Below are positions 33,392 to 45,669 of a DNA stretch of 64,000 nt, piece by piece (within the stretch, counting starts at the first letter, position 1; every line of letters starts with the position of its first letter). The notes below the pieces were generated by a model. That model was not told the DNA's origin. It saw nothing but the letters and a program-made list of their open reading frames with translations, and did no database searches. The DNA comes from Harmonia axyridis. Taxonomy: Eukaryota > Arthropoda > Insecta > Coleoptera > Coccinellidae. Made by a program: the position numbers and the translations under genes. The stretch spans positions 49,352,798-49,416,797 of the forward strand of contig NC_059501.1 in the NCBI RefSeq assembly GCF_914767665.1. Direction: 5' to 3'.

Positions 33392-35513
33392 TAAGATTAA
33401 CTCACCCTTAATATCGATTACAATGACTGCTATCTCGTTTTATACGCTCTCTACACTCATATTTTGACATCTCTCAAAGTTTCTCAAGTCAGACAATCAT
33501 TTACGATATGGTCTGTTCCTACAGAATCTGCTAAAAAGTTAATGATTGGATCAAGTTTACCTGTTTTAGTTTCTCTATGCTTTATACTTCCAACCTTTCT
33601 TGCCTTGGAGCGACCCTCTTTGTTGAATCTCTTACTCTCTCTCATTCTCCTCTGGTTTACATGACTCCGTCTCTTAGTGTTGAGACGTGGCTTGTTCATC
33701 CTACCTCTACTCGATCCTCTAAATTTGAACGTTTCGTTCGTGCCACCATTGTTAATTCAATCCTCTTACTTGATTGTCCCACAACCGAAACAGAGTCACT
33801 TACTTACTCTGTTGCACAAATTTGAATCAGTTGACCAGTGTCTCTCTTTGTTACACCGGAAGCATTTCAATTTATGTACCCGTTGAAATTTTGGAGTCTC
33901 CTCTTCAATTTCAGACCTCTTCTCAACCTCTAATCTCTCTGATCTCGTCTAAATTACCTTCTTGGTTTGGGGTCTGTCTCCTGGTCAGATCTGCATCTCG
34001 TAACTCGGATATGACTGGTAATACAGCCTGATAAAGTGCAGATCTTATCTTTTTGAGCAGTTAGCTTAATCATACCTCGAAAGCTTCATACTCTCATACT
34101 ATCGAGTCGAATCTTTCACAGAAATCATCGACCGATTCGTATTTCTCCATTTTAATGGAGTACAAGTAAGCTCTTACCTGAAGTGTGAGTGTCGCATTTG
34201 ACTTGCACTTCCTGGAGAGCCTCAAACCTCTACTTACTTCAACAGGGTCTCGGATATTGAAAGTCTTCTTTTAATAATTCTCCTCAATTCTGTTTATGAT
34301 AATACCTCATACTCAACTACTTCTCTTGGATTTGTTAGCCTCTGAAAAAGTTTGGTTACTCGTACTTGGCTCTATGACGTCCAACAAATCGTTTGTCAAA
34401 AAGCTCTGATCATAGACTGTCCATCCAGATCTTAAAATTTGAATTCTGCTCTGCAACATAGATTAATTTTAAATACCTGGGTTTTCTAGTACTCTAGAAT
34501 TTTAACCCCAAAAATTTATTCTCTCAATTCTAATCACCTCTGTGAAATGAATTAATTTTTATTAAATACAGCTGGGTTTTCTCAAACTCTTAAATCTCTA
34601 AGATTTAATCTCAAAAATATTCTCACAACTCTAAATCTCTAAAATTTAATAAAAATTTTTCTCATAACACTAGTTACCTCTGTAACATGAATAAATTTTT
34701 TATATTCCAGGGTTTTCTAATACTCTTATATTCTCATAACTCTACTCTCTCTAAAATTTAATAAAAAATTATTCTCATAACTGTAGTTACCTCTGTAACA
34801 TGAATTAATTTTTTATATACCAGGGTTTTCTAATACTCTTATATTCTCATAACTCTACTCTCTCTAGAGTTCAATAAAAATTATTGTCATAACTCTAGTT
34901 ACCTGTGTAACATGAATTAATAATTTTTATATACCTGGGTTTTCTAATACTCTTATATTCTCATAACTCTACTCTCTCTAGAGTTTAAGAAAAATTATTG
35001 TCATAACTCTAGTTACCTCTGTAACATGAATTAATAATTTTTATATACCTGGGTTTTCTAATACTCTTATATTCTCATAACTCTACTCTCTCTAGAGTTT
35101 AATAAAAATTATTGTCATAACTCTAGTTACCTCTGTAACATGAATTAATAATTTTTATATACCTGGGTTTTCTAATACTCTTATATTCTCATAACTCTAC
35201 TCTCTCTATTGTACTCTCTCCATTGTCGACAATTTCTCCTCTCTCAGATCTCTAATTTCTCAAAAGGGGGTTTTGTGTAATGACTCTAAAATTTCTCTAG
35301 CATCTCTCATCTACGTATCACTCGTTGATACTTTTCTAGTCAGCTAAGATCAAGGAAATGGGCAATTATTAATTGCATGAAAAACTTACATTGATTTTGA
35401 CAATTCTCTCTTTCCTCGTAATGCATGAAACCTGTATCTTCTGCACTTACGGAAATGGTGGAATCGCTATGATAATCCACCAATGGTTTTCCTTGATTTC
35501 CTTTGGCTGCCAT
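33392..35513 (-). pseudogene. Copia-1 gag and protease
   Basis: This is the upstream half of Copia-1 on the minus strand. An ATG at 35513 opens a MAAKGNQGKP-type gag N-terminus of about 45 codons. The rest of gag is lost in a 114-bp tandem array (34450-35215). Readable gag resumes around 33960 and includes a zinc-knuckle piece (LKCFRCNKERHW, about 33850). The protease is at about 33500-33560 within the 33484-33699 frame, with Asp at 33526-33528; the motif reads D-S-V instead of D-S-G. Numerous frame breaks are present. It is continuous with the pol part at 27989-31146 apart from the Tigger insertion. Confidence 0.75.
34450..35215. repeat. 114-bp tandem repeat array
   Basis: GGGTTTTCTAATACTC recurs at 34709, 34823, 34937, 35051 and 35165, exactly 114 bp apart. 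Two diverged earlier units lie near 34479 and 34573. Each unit also holds TAACATGAATTAAT and CTCATAACTCTACTCTCTCT. The array lies inside the former Copia-1 gag and contains stops in every frame. Confidence 0.9.
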
Positions 35514-37100
35514 CTATTTCAGGATTTATGAAACAAAATATTTATATTATGTATTTTAAGATTTTTGTGCATTATATGCTCTCTTAGTACATCTACTACC
35601 AGGTATAAGATATAAAATTTTGTTTCGTGCTTCTGAATTGCCTCAGACGCACAGCAATCTGATACAATCCGAAACAGGGTTATTTAAGTTTTCAAACATC
35701 ACCACCTCATATTTGTAAACCTTACTACAAAAGCGGTATCACGCACTGCAATGAAAACCTGTTGAGTTAGGTATGGCCATTTTACAAATACGGGATGAAT
35801 ACTTGAATCCTATAATATCCCTAGCTTACAAACAAACAACACAGCACAGCAAGCATTGTATGAAAGAAGCCCTGAAATAATAGTTATCACTAATCTTACC
35901 ATACTGCAGTTTTTGTAGTTTAGTGAAATAAATAATTCCCCAAATTTTTCATCAATATATATAGTCTCAAAATATCTCCATCTCTGGATTATGTTTATGG
36001 AATGTGAAACATCCAATTTTACATGCTCCAAGCAATGTATGTAGAATCTTCAAATCTACATACTCCAATACTCTAGGTGTGGTATGTAAATTTTATAAAA
36101 TTATCCAATCTAAAACAGAAAGTATGTTAGCACAATTCCTAAAGTTTACATAATCTCAGGCTCTGAAAGGTTTAAATAAACACTCTAAAATTTCCTCATG
36201 TGAGCCTCTCGAATGATGTATGTACATCTCTCAAATAATGACTCTGAAAAATACTCTAAATTCACATAATATAACTTTCTCAAATGATGAATGTGAAATC
36301 TCTAAATTTACAAACATCTAAATCAATTTGATACAATGAGTATGCAAAATCTACATCTGCATAATCTAAATCTATAAAACATGTGTATATTAAAATATCT
36401 CATTTCTCTAATCTGAATCTCTCATTTAAATCTATAAAACTTGTGTATAGCAAAATATCTCGTTTCTCTAATCTGAATCTTAATCATCTAAATCTATAAA
36501 ACATGTGTATAGCAAAATATCTCGTTTCTCTAAACTGAATCTTAATCATCTAAATCTATAAAACATGTGTATAGCAAAGTATCTCGTTTCTCTAAACATC
36601 AACTGTCAATAACCGTTAAGAATCAAAGTTGATTCCTTGTCTAATAGATAGGTATTCTAACAATTCAAGTAAGTCTTAAAATAATGTCCGATTAGGACAA
36701 CCATCTTTCAACATATCTACATTCAGATCTCAGCAAACTAACATTATTTCACCTAATTTAGAAACATGATTCAATGTGAATGAAAAATGTTTAACAAAAG
36801 ATGCAAAGTCACCTGAACAAGGTCAATAGTACAGATATTTCTGCTGTTAGGTAGTAGGTGAATGTTCTGACTCCATTTCCCTTCATTTGGACTTGTTTAC
36901 TTGTATCTTGTACATAATGATTTGAAAATAAAGAGCTACAATTGTTATTCTTGATCGAATGATACTTCATGGTATGATGAGCGATTGTGAATAAGACGTA
37001 TATAGTTGTGCTCCTGTTCTTAATTTGATTATACAAAGCGACGAAACTCCGATCGAATTTCTTAACTGCAATACTGAAGTGACGAAATTAATTATTGGTA
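35514..37100. other. Non-coding; possible Copia-1 leader then unassigned DNA
   Basis: Immediately upstream (minus sense) of Copia-1 gag, a CCTGGTAGTAGATGTAC word at about 35588-35604 could be a decayed primer-binding site, but no LTR matching 27494-27860 is recognisable to its right. The rest is AT-rich with scattered TCTCT words and no gene. Confidence 0.35.
36372..36600. repeat. ~61-bp tandem repeat, four units
   Basis: CTATAAAACATGTGTATAG recurs at 36372, 36432, 36494 and 36556, followed in each unit by CAAA(A/G)TATCTC(G/A)TTTCTCTAA. Periods are 60-62 bp. Confidence 0.85.
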
Positions 37101-37103
37101 AAA

Positions 37104-40100
37104 ATGGTTATCACAAGAGATGTCAGAGAAGAAATACAAAATTCCGTTCAAGATGCGTTGAAAAATTGTCTACAGGATCAATCATTCATTAAAAAGTTAG
37201 CAGATGGTGTATCACAAATAATAAAAAACTGGAAACATTGAATTTGGGGTGGAGAAAATGCTTCATTAATGAGTACCACGGTATATTACGTTGTTTCAAT
37301 TGTGGTGGATACAACCATTTTCATTAAGACTGTAAACATACGAAAGCTTGCTTTAAATGTGCTGGAAATCATGACACTAGAGAATGAGATGAGAATGAGA
37401 ATGAAAAAAATGCGTCAATTGTGTGAAAAAAAGTTGAGAATTTAAGGGTGAATTTAAGCGTAGATCACACTGCTTTCGATCAGAACTGTCCATGTTATTT
37501 GACAATACTTGAGAGCATGATAAAAAGAACCAACTGCGGGGATATATAGCAACCAAGAATGGAAAATATAATGTACTTAAATTGTCAGGGATTTCTGAAT
37601 AACAAAAGTGCATTAGTCAATTTAGTACGAGAGTGGAAACCTGACATTATTTACCTGAGTGAGACGCATATCACCGAGGACGTGAGGGTGAGTGAGATGA
37701 ACATCAATGGTTACATATTTCTAAACTGCACCACAAACAACACCAGAACTGGAGGTGTATCAATTTTATTGAAGTATGGCTTACAGTATACTGTCAAGTT
37801 CAATTTTAGTAAGGAAAATTATTTGTGTCTAATTACCATCGAACTAAAAGTCAAACATAATAGACTATTGTTGACAGCTTTATATCATCCTCCGAGTGTT
37901 CGGGTACCAGAGTTTTTGAATTTTATGAGGGATTTTTTGAGGATTGTTCAGTGTTTGATGGTTATGTGATATGTTTAGGTGATTTCAAAAAATCATCTTT
38001 TTATGCAGATAAATGTAAAAGAATCAACAAAGTGGATTGACACAAATTGTAGAAGATTTCACAAGAATCACCAGGGATAGCTCTACATTAATCGATCATG
38101 TTGTGACAAATTATGAATAGGTATGTTGACCACACCGTACATTCAACGCCAAAAATTTCTGATCATTCAATAATAACATTAAACTTAGGCAAACTAAATG
38201 CGAGTCCGAACAACTGCAAACTCATTGTGCGTTCCTATAAGAGTTATAATTCGAGTGAATTTCAGGACAATTTGAGAATGGCGAGTTGGGAAAACAATAG
38301 TACCAATGTGAATGTATTAACACATAATTTCATGGAACCACTCAAAAGATCGTTCGACAGAATGTGTCCGATAATTGAAAAGAAGGTAGGCAATAAGCCA
38401 TGCATTCAGTGGTTAAATAATGATATAAAACAATTGACGAAGAAAAGAGATGATCAATATAAAAAACGGTTTTCACAAAAAGTAGTATAGGATGGGATAA
38501 ATATAAGGTACTAAGAAATGAGGTAACAACTAGACTGAGAACCGAGGAAACAAAATATTATCATGACGTCATATGGAGAAGTACAGGTCGAAATATTTGG
38601 AATAAATTGAAACCTTTAGTACAGAAGAAGGAAAATCGATTCGAGGATGGTGTAATTTTTGATGGTGTTATGTTGACTGAGGCCTCCAAGACAGCAGATA
38701 GGTTCAATAATTATTTTATTAAGAGTATAGAAGATATTGTAACAATAATTCCAAAAGATGGTTCCTTTCAATTGGGTATGGAAAAAATAGGCTCGAGTTT
38801 TTCAAAATTCACAAAGATAGGAATGAAACAATTGAAGCAGTTTGTACAAATGCTGAGACAGACCTCTGGACCCGACGGAATCACAACGGAAATCTTTAGG
38901 GATGCCTTTGAGGTGGTGAGAAATAGGTTACTTGACGTGGTGAACACATCTTTGGAGTGCGGGGAATTTCCTGAAATGTGGAAGGTATCTACTGTCACAC
39001 CGGTTGAGAAGGTGGCTAACACGAAGAATTGTGAGGAATTTAGGGGTGTACACACTCTTCCGATATGTGAAAAAGTTTTGGAACTAGCAGTTAAAGATCA
39101 ACTTCTTGAATACTTATATAAGAACAATATATTTGTAGATAGTCAATCGGGTTTTCGTAACAATCATTTCTGTGAAAGCTCACTGTTGAATGTCTGTCAT
39201 GGATGGTTGAAGGAACTTGATGAGAATAAGATCGTTCTTGCTGTTTTCTTGGATTTCAAAAGAGCATTCGAAACAATAGTGGCTATAAATTGGTTTAAAT
39301 CTTATTTGACGGATAGGAGACAAAAAGTCAAATTCAGAGGAGTCGAGTTCTGTGGATACTGAGTATGGAGTGCCCCAGGAAACAACATTGTGACATTTAT
39401 TTTTCCTCATTTATATGAATGATATTGTCAAGAATATGAAGCATGGTAAGCTGTCAGCATTTGCAGATGACACAATGTTGTTTATCACCGGTGAGGATAT
39501 ATTTCAAATGGAATTGTTGATGAACGAACATCTTAACGTGCTGTGTAGTTGGCTGGAAAATACTCAAATGCAAATTAATTTTAAGGAAAGCAATTTTATG
39601 ATTTTCGGTAAAGAGAAATTCCTCAAAATGATTAATGGAAAGGGGGTTGACATATTAATAAAAAATAATGCGTTGAAAAGGGTGGAGTCGATAAAATACC
39701 TAGGTGTAATTTTGGACTCTAAATTGAAATTTCAGCTACATGCAGAATATATTATGAAAAAAAAGGCGCGAAAGATTCACTTTATTAGAAGAATCAGTAA
39801 CAAAATTGATATGAAAACTAGAGTGTTATTGTTCAGACCCATTGTGTTGCCCCATTTGGATTTCTGTACATCCCTTTTCTTCAATTTGTCATCCAGTTTA
39901 TTGATAAAATGCAGAAAATTGTAAATAGGGGCATGAGAGTGGTTTCAAAATGTGACAGGAGGACCCCAATAAGGTTGATGTTGGAGGCTATCAATTTGAT
40001 GAGTGTTAGACAGAGGATTTTCTTCAGAACTTCGGATTTAATTCATAAAATTAGAAATAACATGCAACCAAATTCTTTATCTCAGAAGTTAACATATGTT

Positions 40101-40362
40101 CATGAAATTCACGATCTCAATACAAGATTCAGAGAACATTTTTTTCTTGATACTTACCGTACTGGACAGATGACAGGATCCACACTGGCGAGGGGTCTGG
40201 TTTGTTACAATGGGCTACCACATACGATTAGAGATTCAGTTGATTATAAGACTTTCAGGAGAATGTTTATTGCACATATACGGAAATATCACTGATTTGA
40301 ATTAATTTATTTCTTTTTTCTGTTGTAACTAGTGTTTTTCACTTGATAAAGAGTTATTATTA
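37104..40362 (+). pseudogene. LINE-2 copy: CR1/Jockey-like element with ORF1 zinc knuckles and ORF2
   Basis: ORF1 begins at ATG 37104. A coiled N-terminal piece ends in a TGA, and two adjacent CCHC-type knuckles are readable at about 37292-37390 (CFNCGGYNHF, then ACFKCAGNHDT), one broken by a stop. ORF2 starts at about 37559. The endonuclease reads YLNCQGFLNNKSALVNL and LSETHI, with the catalytic segment broken after 37969. RT runs through 38607-39362 (SGPDGITTEIF, FLDFKRAFE). The A-F-A-D-D box (about 39460) lies in the next frame (39415-39924), and the C-terminus at 39909-40295. The 3' end is a (TTA)n tail at 40349-40362. Several frameshifts and stops are present. No RNase H. Confidence 0.85.
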
Positions 40363-40369
40363 TTATTTG

Positions 40370-43330
40370 GATGTTCTCGATGAGCAGGTTGGAATTTCAA
40401 CTATCATGTATTCAACAATTAGTGAATGTTTGGAAGCGAGAGGAGAGCGGGGGAAAGAATTTCAATGAACTATTAGTGTACCTAGACGGAGAGCTTGATC
40501 GAGTTGATGTTATTGTTCTTTCAGAGTGTTGGCTGAAAGATGTTGGAGATAATTTTGAAATTCCAAATTATTCATCATATAGCAATGAATCAAAGTTTAA
40601 TGAAAATTATGGGGTGATAGTTTACATAAAGAATACAATTTCAGTTGATTCAGTTGTAATTAATATAACTTAAACCAATTTATTAAGGATAACTTTTGAA
40701 TTTCTCGGAATCGATATTGGATTGACGGCATCATACAGATCTCCTGCAACGAATGTCGAAAGGTTTGACGATGTTATAACGAGTTGTTTCTCTGAGATGA
40801 CACATCGATCAGTAGAGGTTTTCTTGGGCGATATTAATATTAATCTGCTTGATAGTTTATCTGAAGAGGTTAATTATTATAGTAGTAATCTCATTGAAAA
40901 TGGTTAGTTACAAATCATATATCAACATACCGACTCGTGTAACAGAAGAACTGCTATTGATCATATTTTTGTGAGAAAAAAGGAAACAGTTGAGAATGTA
41001 ATATGCAATTCTTCGGTTATCGGAACTAATATAACGAATCACTTCTGTACATCATTGATTCTCGAAATAGAGGGCTGAGCCGGAGGCAAAAAACAAGAAG
41101 ATGATGTACGGCGTTTTTATAGAATAGATAATAGTAGAAGTGAAGAACTTTTAGCTGAGGAGAGTTGGGTTGAGGTTCTGCATTGTGATGATGTTCAACA
41201 ACAATGCTACACAGCTTTTAATGATAAATTCAAAAAACATCTGAATGAGTCCACAATCGAGTTAACAGGAAGTAATAAAATCAAACCTACATTGAAACCT
41301 TGGATGACTGAGGGTCTCGTGAGATCGGTGGCGATGAGAGATAAGTTGAAAATGAAACTCCTCAGAAATCCATCAGACGCGTTGAAGAGTGAATTTAAAA
41401 AATATAGAAATGAACTCACTGACTTGATTAGAATCACAGAGAATAAATATTATAGAGATAAACTCAATGAGAACAGCAATAATTGTAAAGGAACATGGCA
41501 GATAATAAGCGAAATATACAGGGTGTTTCCTAAACATGCGGCAAAAATTCAGGGAGTTGTTCCTTGGACTATTTTAAGCATGTTTTGTCCTTGGATGATT
41601 TTTGAAAAACCTCGTTGCTTCGAAGATACAGGGCGAACAACATTTTTCATATTTTTAAAATTAATAATAGTTTAAATAAAAATGCGTACCGCACTGTGTT
41701 TACTAAGTAGGTACAATTTATTTTTAAATTTGTTAAACAACATTCCAATTACTAAAAACGGCCAGTTTTTTGACTAAAAATTGATAAGTGCAGATGGTAA
41801 AGGAATACAGATTAAACACGGTTTTCATTTGAATTCGTTTTGTGATGTATTAGCAATTAACATTTTATTTTTTTTTTTTATTTTTATTGGATGCTTGTAT
41901 GCTGGCTAGAGGTGGTCATTTTCAACAGTTTTTGTAGGTTGAGTTGAATTTTCATGTAATTTTTCATAATAAAATGTTATCATCTGAAATTTTGTTTCCC
42001 CTATATCTTCGAAACAAATAGGTTTTTCAAAAATCATCAAAGGACAAAATATTCTTAGAATAGTCCAAGGAACAACCCCCTGAATTTTTGCCGCATGTTT
42101 AGGAAACACCCTGTATAATTGTTATAACAAACATACTAAAATAGATAGATAAGATTCATTCTGATAAATCAATTACGACTGATAAAGAGAAAGCTGAAGC
42201 TTTCAATGAGAATTTCACGAGAGTGGGTTTGGATATGACGGATAAAATAGATGACTCTCTAAATACACCATCGAACTTTTTTGAGGGTGATTCAGTGAGT
42301 TTCTCGATTTTCCTCACGCCTGTGAATGAAAAAGAATTAATATAATTTATATCACAATTAAAAAATCACCCTTCTTCTGGACCAGACGGAGGGGGTGCGA
42401 AAATAATAAAATCCATACATGTTCACCTTTTGAAGCCTTTAGTAGACGTGATAAATTTAATATTTAAGCAGGGTGTGATACCACCTGAGATGAAGGAATC
42501 AAGGATTTCTCCTGTTTATAAATCGGGAGATAAATCAAAAATCGAAAATTATAGACCCATTTCTATTATCAGTAATTTCGCTAAGATTCTTGAACAGGCT
42601 CTCAAAGCAAGAATTGTTGCATTTCTTGAAAAGTATAGCATTATTACGGAAAGGCAATTTGGCTTCATCAACAAGGGAAGTACAGAACGTGGGGTGCTGG
42701 AGTTTTTTGGGGAGACAGTACATGTCTTGGAGAATTCTGAGAGATGCCTTGCGGTTCTCTTAGATTTGGCAAAAGCCTTTGATACGGTTTCTCATGATTA
42801 GCTCCTAGATAAACTTTATAATTATGGAATAAGAGGGCCCGCTTGGAATGTGTTGAAAAATTATTTATCCCAGAGAACACAGCAAGTTAAGATTGGTGAT
42901 TTGGTTAGTGCTCCTCGAAACGTTACTATGGGAGTATCTCGAGGTACAGTGTTGGGGCCGATTCTGTTCCTGATTTTTGTCAATAGTTTGGCTAGAATGA
43001 GCGATATAAAGGGTCATTCAATTTTATATGCTGATGATACCGCTATTGTCTTCAAGGGTGAAAATTGACAGAAGGTGTATGAGGATGCAGAGGAAGGTTT
43101 GAGACGGATAAATATATGGCTTAATTATGATAAATTAAGTCTAAACGTTGAGAAAACTAAATTTGTCACATTCACTCTCACAGAAAATAATCAACCTAAA
43201 TGCTCAAAAATTTATATACACAACCCAAAATGTATGGGAGTTAAATGTCGATGTCCAACTATTGAGAAGAAGAAAAGCATAAATATCTTGGTGTCGTCAT
43301 CGATCAATACCTGAGATGGGGAGAACACAT
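40370..43330 (+). pseudogene. LINE-3 copy: second CR1/Jockey-like ORF2, split by a MITE
   Basis: Begins in the endonuclease domain (VIVLSECWLKD, 40371-40673), continues through VEVFLGDININ (40722-40907) and RTAIDHIFV (about 40960). A C-terminal endonuclease/linker frame (41292 on) is interrupted at 41517 by a 599-bp MITE and resumes after 42117. RT is read at 42430-42801 (SRISPVYKSGDKSKIENYRPISI, LLDLAKAFDTVSH) and 42850-43068 (GVSRGTVLGPILFLIFVN, then the Y-A-D-D box near 43030). The distal part is at 43075-43330. Stops at 40671, 40905, 42799 and 43066 and other lesions show it is dead. It differs clearly from LINE-2. Confidence 0.85.
41517..42115. mobile_element. 599-bp MITE with ~120-bp terminal inverted repeats
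   Basis: The left end reads TACAGGGTGTTTCCTAAACA and the right end is its reverse complement; the two arms match over about 122 bp with roughly ten differences by eye. TA is duplicated on both sides (41515-41516 and 42116-42117). It has no coding capacity. TA target and TIR type suggest mobilisation by a Tc1/mariner-type transposase. It sits inside LINE-3. Confidence 0.92.
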
Positions 43331-43454
43331 AACTTATGTCGTCATTAGGCTTAGAAAACTGACTCATAAAATTATGACCTGAGAGATGTTCTATTCAGAA
43401 AAAGTGTGACCCTGGTTTATAAAAGTATGGTGGAATCAGTTATAAGATACTGTA

Positions 43455-44320
43455 TCACAGTCTGTGTCTGATGCTAAAACGACTTTGTTTGTAGATGACA
43501 CTTCCATTGCAGTTGGATCCTCTGATATAACCGAGTTGTGCAGTATCTCAGAGAGGGCTAAGTCAGCAGCCTTGGAGTGGTTTACTGCGAATAGACTCAG
43601 TATGAATGATGAAAAAACGAAGCGATTGATTTCGAGCATGAGAAATCGAAGCCCAATGTAATCAGGACGGTAATGTGGTCAACTCGGTTAGATTTCTTGG
43701 TGTGAATTTGGATTCTGCGCTCACTTGGACGTTTCATGTGGATGAACTGATGGCAAGCCTTAGCAGGAATAATTTTGCTTTGAGGGTGTTATCGCATTCT
43801 CTATCTGATGCAGTTTTGAAGACGGTTTATCATGCATTGATTGAGTCCAGGCTGAAATATTGTGTATTGATATGGGTAAATTGTGCCTGACGTGAAGATA
43901 CCTTTAGATTGCAGAGATGGGCCATCAGGATAGTGGATGGTCTTGGATAGAGAGAATGTTGCAGGAAATCATTTAGGAAACTGAGTGCACTAACCTTTCC
44001 TTCTATTTCCATTCTTGAAAATTTATTATATGTTCATAACAATATTGAAAGATATCGCTTACAATCTGATATTCACGAATACAACACACGAAGTAATTCG
44101 TGTAGAAGAAAAGACTACTTCAGACTGTGGAGGTCACAGCAGAGTCAAGACTACTGCACAGTTTCTCTTTATAATAGATTACCCGGTTGAATGAGAAGAT
44201 TTTCAGGGGTTGAGTTTAAAGCAAGTTTGAAAATAATTTTGTTGAATAATGCTTTTTATTCATTGGATGAATTACATAATTATTGCAGAATTGAACCATT
44301 TTATATTTGAATTGTTCTTG
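43455..44320 (+). pseudogene. LINE-4 fragment: reverse transcriptase from the F-V-D-D box to the C-terminus
   Basis: An abrupt change of family at about 43450 is followed by a TLFVDDTSIAV block (43480-43510), the ERAKSAALEWFTANRLSMNDEKT block (43464-43661), the VRFLGVNLDSALTW block (43675-43890) and C-terminal pieces to about 44311 (EYNTRS..., SLYNRLP). It reads like the 3' end of a different non-LTR element. Frames are broken at about 43660, 43888 and later. It may have been inserted in LINE-3, or be a chimeric 3' end made by template switching. Confidence 0.75.
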
Positions 44321-45194
44321 CTATGTGTGTGACATATTTGTCATTTTATTATATTGACATATTTATTATTTTATTTATTCATATATTTATCATTTTATTT
44401 ATACATTATGTGTTTGTATGTCGGATAAACTGAATACAGAGACATTGGACAGGACACGTAACAAGCCACATGCGCTTAGGTGACTGTCCCGTTCTCGATT
44501 ATGATATTTTTATAAATCATATAATTTTTGAAAATTGTGAGTGAATAATGAACCAATAAATTGAACTTGAAATTGAAAATTGAATGGGGAAGATAAACCC
44601 CTGTGCGATTATTACTTCTACCAGAATGAAGTCCAGGAGATTTCGCCGATTCGGGTTCTGCATAATCACTACGTTCAGAAAAAACTTTCAGTTAACGCAT
44701 GCAGCAGCTTCTCTGCAATCCCAGGATACCACGCCTACGCCGACAATTATTGGACTTCGTCGCAATGCCGTTTGCGTTTACAGAGAGGGTTCAGAATCAG
44801 TCGTTTGGCGTACTCGCGTTGTTGAAGATCTGAGTTTACTTGATCTTAGCTAGAGCGTGTTTCCCAAATGTTATTCGTAGGGAGATAACCGATATAATTA
44901 CCTGTAGAATTTACAGTTTGAGGTGAAATAAATCTTGGTTCGGTAAATTACCAGGTTCAGAGTTGATGATATTTCCGAAGATGAGAAGAAAACACTGGAA
45001 ACTAAAAATTTCAAAAAATTTTTGCCTTGACATTTTATCTCTAAATATGAAATTTACATTCCAATACTTCATTCCAATTTCCACTTTGTACCCTAATTGA
45101 AGTAAGTAACAAACTACAGATACATCTTATACATAAATGTAGAAATTAAAGTAGATGTAAAAAGGGAAGTGCACTTTAATGAGTAGCAAGCCTG
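44321..45194. other. Mostly non-coding; includes one weak GC-rich open frame
   Basis: LINE-4 3' untranslated region (to about 44578, ending in short ATTGAA words), then the GC-rich block listed separately, then anonymous AT-rich DNA up to the duplicated Gypsy-3 flank. Confidence 0.4.
44584..44853 (+). CDS. Short GC-rich open frame, unrecognised
   Basis: An 89-codon frame starting at ATG 44584 is overlapped by a second open frame (from 44580), in DNA much richer in GC than its surroundings. The C-terminal part (TPTIIGLRRNAVCVYREG, then VVWRTRVVED) could be a host-gene exon or part of a transposon protein, but I recognise no domain. With two overlapping frames and no splice context the call is very weak. 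Confidence 0.15.
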   Translation: MGKINPCAIITSTRMKSRRFRRFGFCIITTFRKNFQLTHAAASLQSQDTTPTPTIIGLRRNAVCVYREGSESVVWRTRVVEDLSLLDLS

Positions 45195-45356
45195 ATTACA
45201 TGTGAGGATTGAACTTAGGTACTCTTTCAATTCCAAAAATTTCCTTGTTTTGTCCCACGGCGAACATTCACTTGTTCTTTACTTGTATCCATTCAATCTG
45301 CTCTTCCATATTACGAATTCTATGTAATTCACCACAGTAGATAGGCGATGTATATA

Positions 45357-45669
45357 AATATGTTTTTGTGGTGGAAAACCTCATTTTTAAAAACAAAACG
45401 ATTTATTTCGAATACAATGCGAGACAATCTTTTCTTAATGAATACACAATCAATTCTTAATCAATTCTTCATGAATACACAGATTCAGTCCCCTTTATAG
45501 ATTTTCTTATCTAAATTCCTAGGTGAATAACAATTCAATAACAAGTGAAACAAAGGGCTATTCATAAAGATGAAATGCTGAATCTGCAATTAGATACATT
45601 GTGATATGTAGTTCGTATGGGATTGAAGGAAAGGATCTATTCATTTAGTAAGGGTTCATATTATGTAAT
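45357..45669 (-). repeat. Gypsy-3 unit A 3' LTR
   Basis: It is 313 bp. On the minus strand it begins ATTACATAATATGAACCC and ends AAAAACATATT. It is bounded on the left by TATA (45353-45356) and preceded in minus sense by a purine tract AGAAGGGGAGG. It matches 55571-55883 and 59950-60262 almost base for base. Confidence 0.9.

Noticed and set aside
35588..35604. Copia-1 primer-binding site and 5' LTR
   Set aside because: A weak TGGTAG word exists, but no sequence to its right matches the LTR at 27494-27860.
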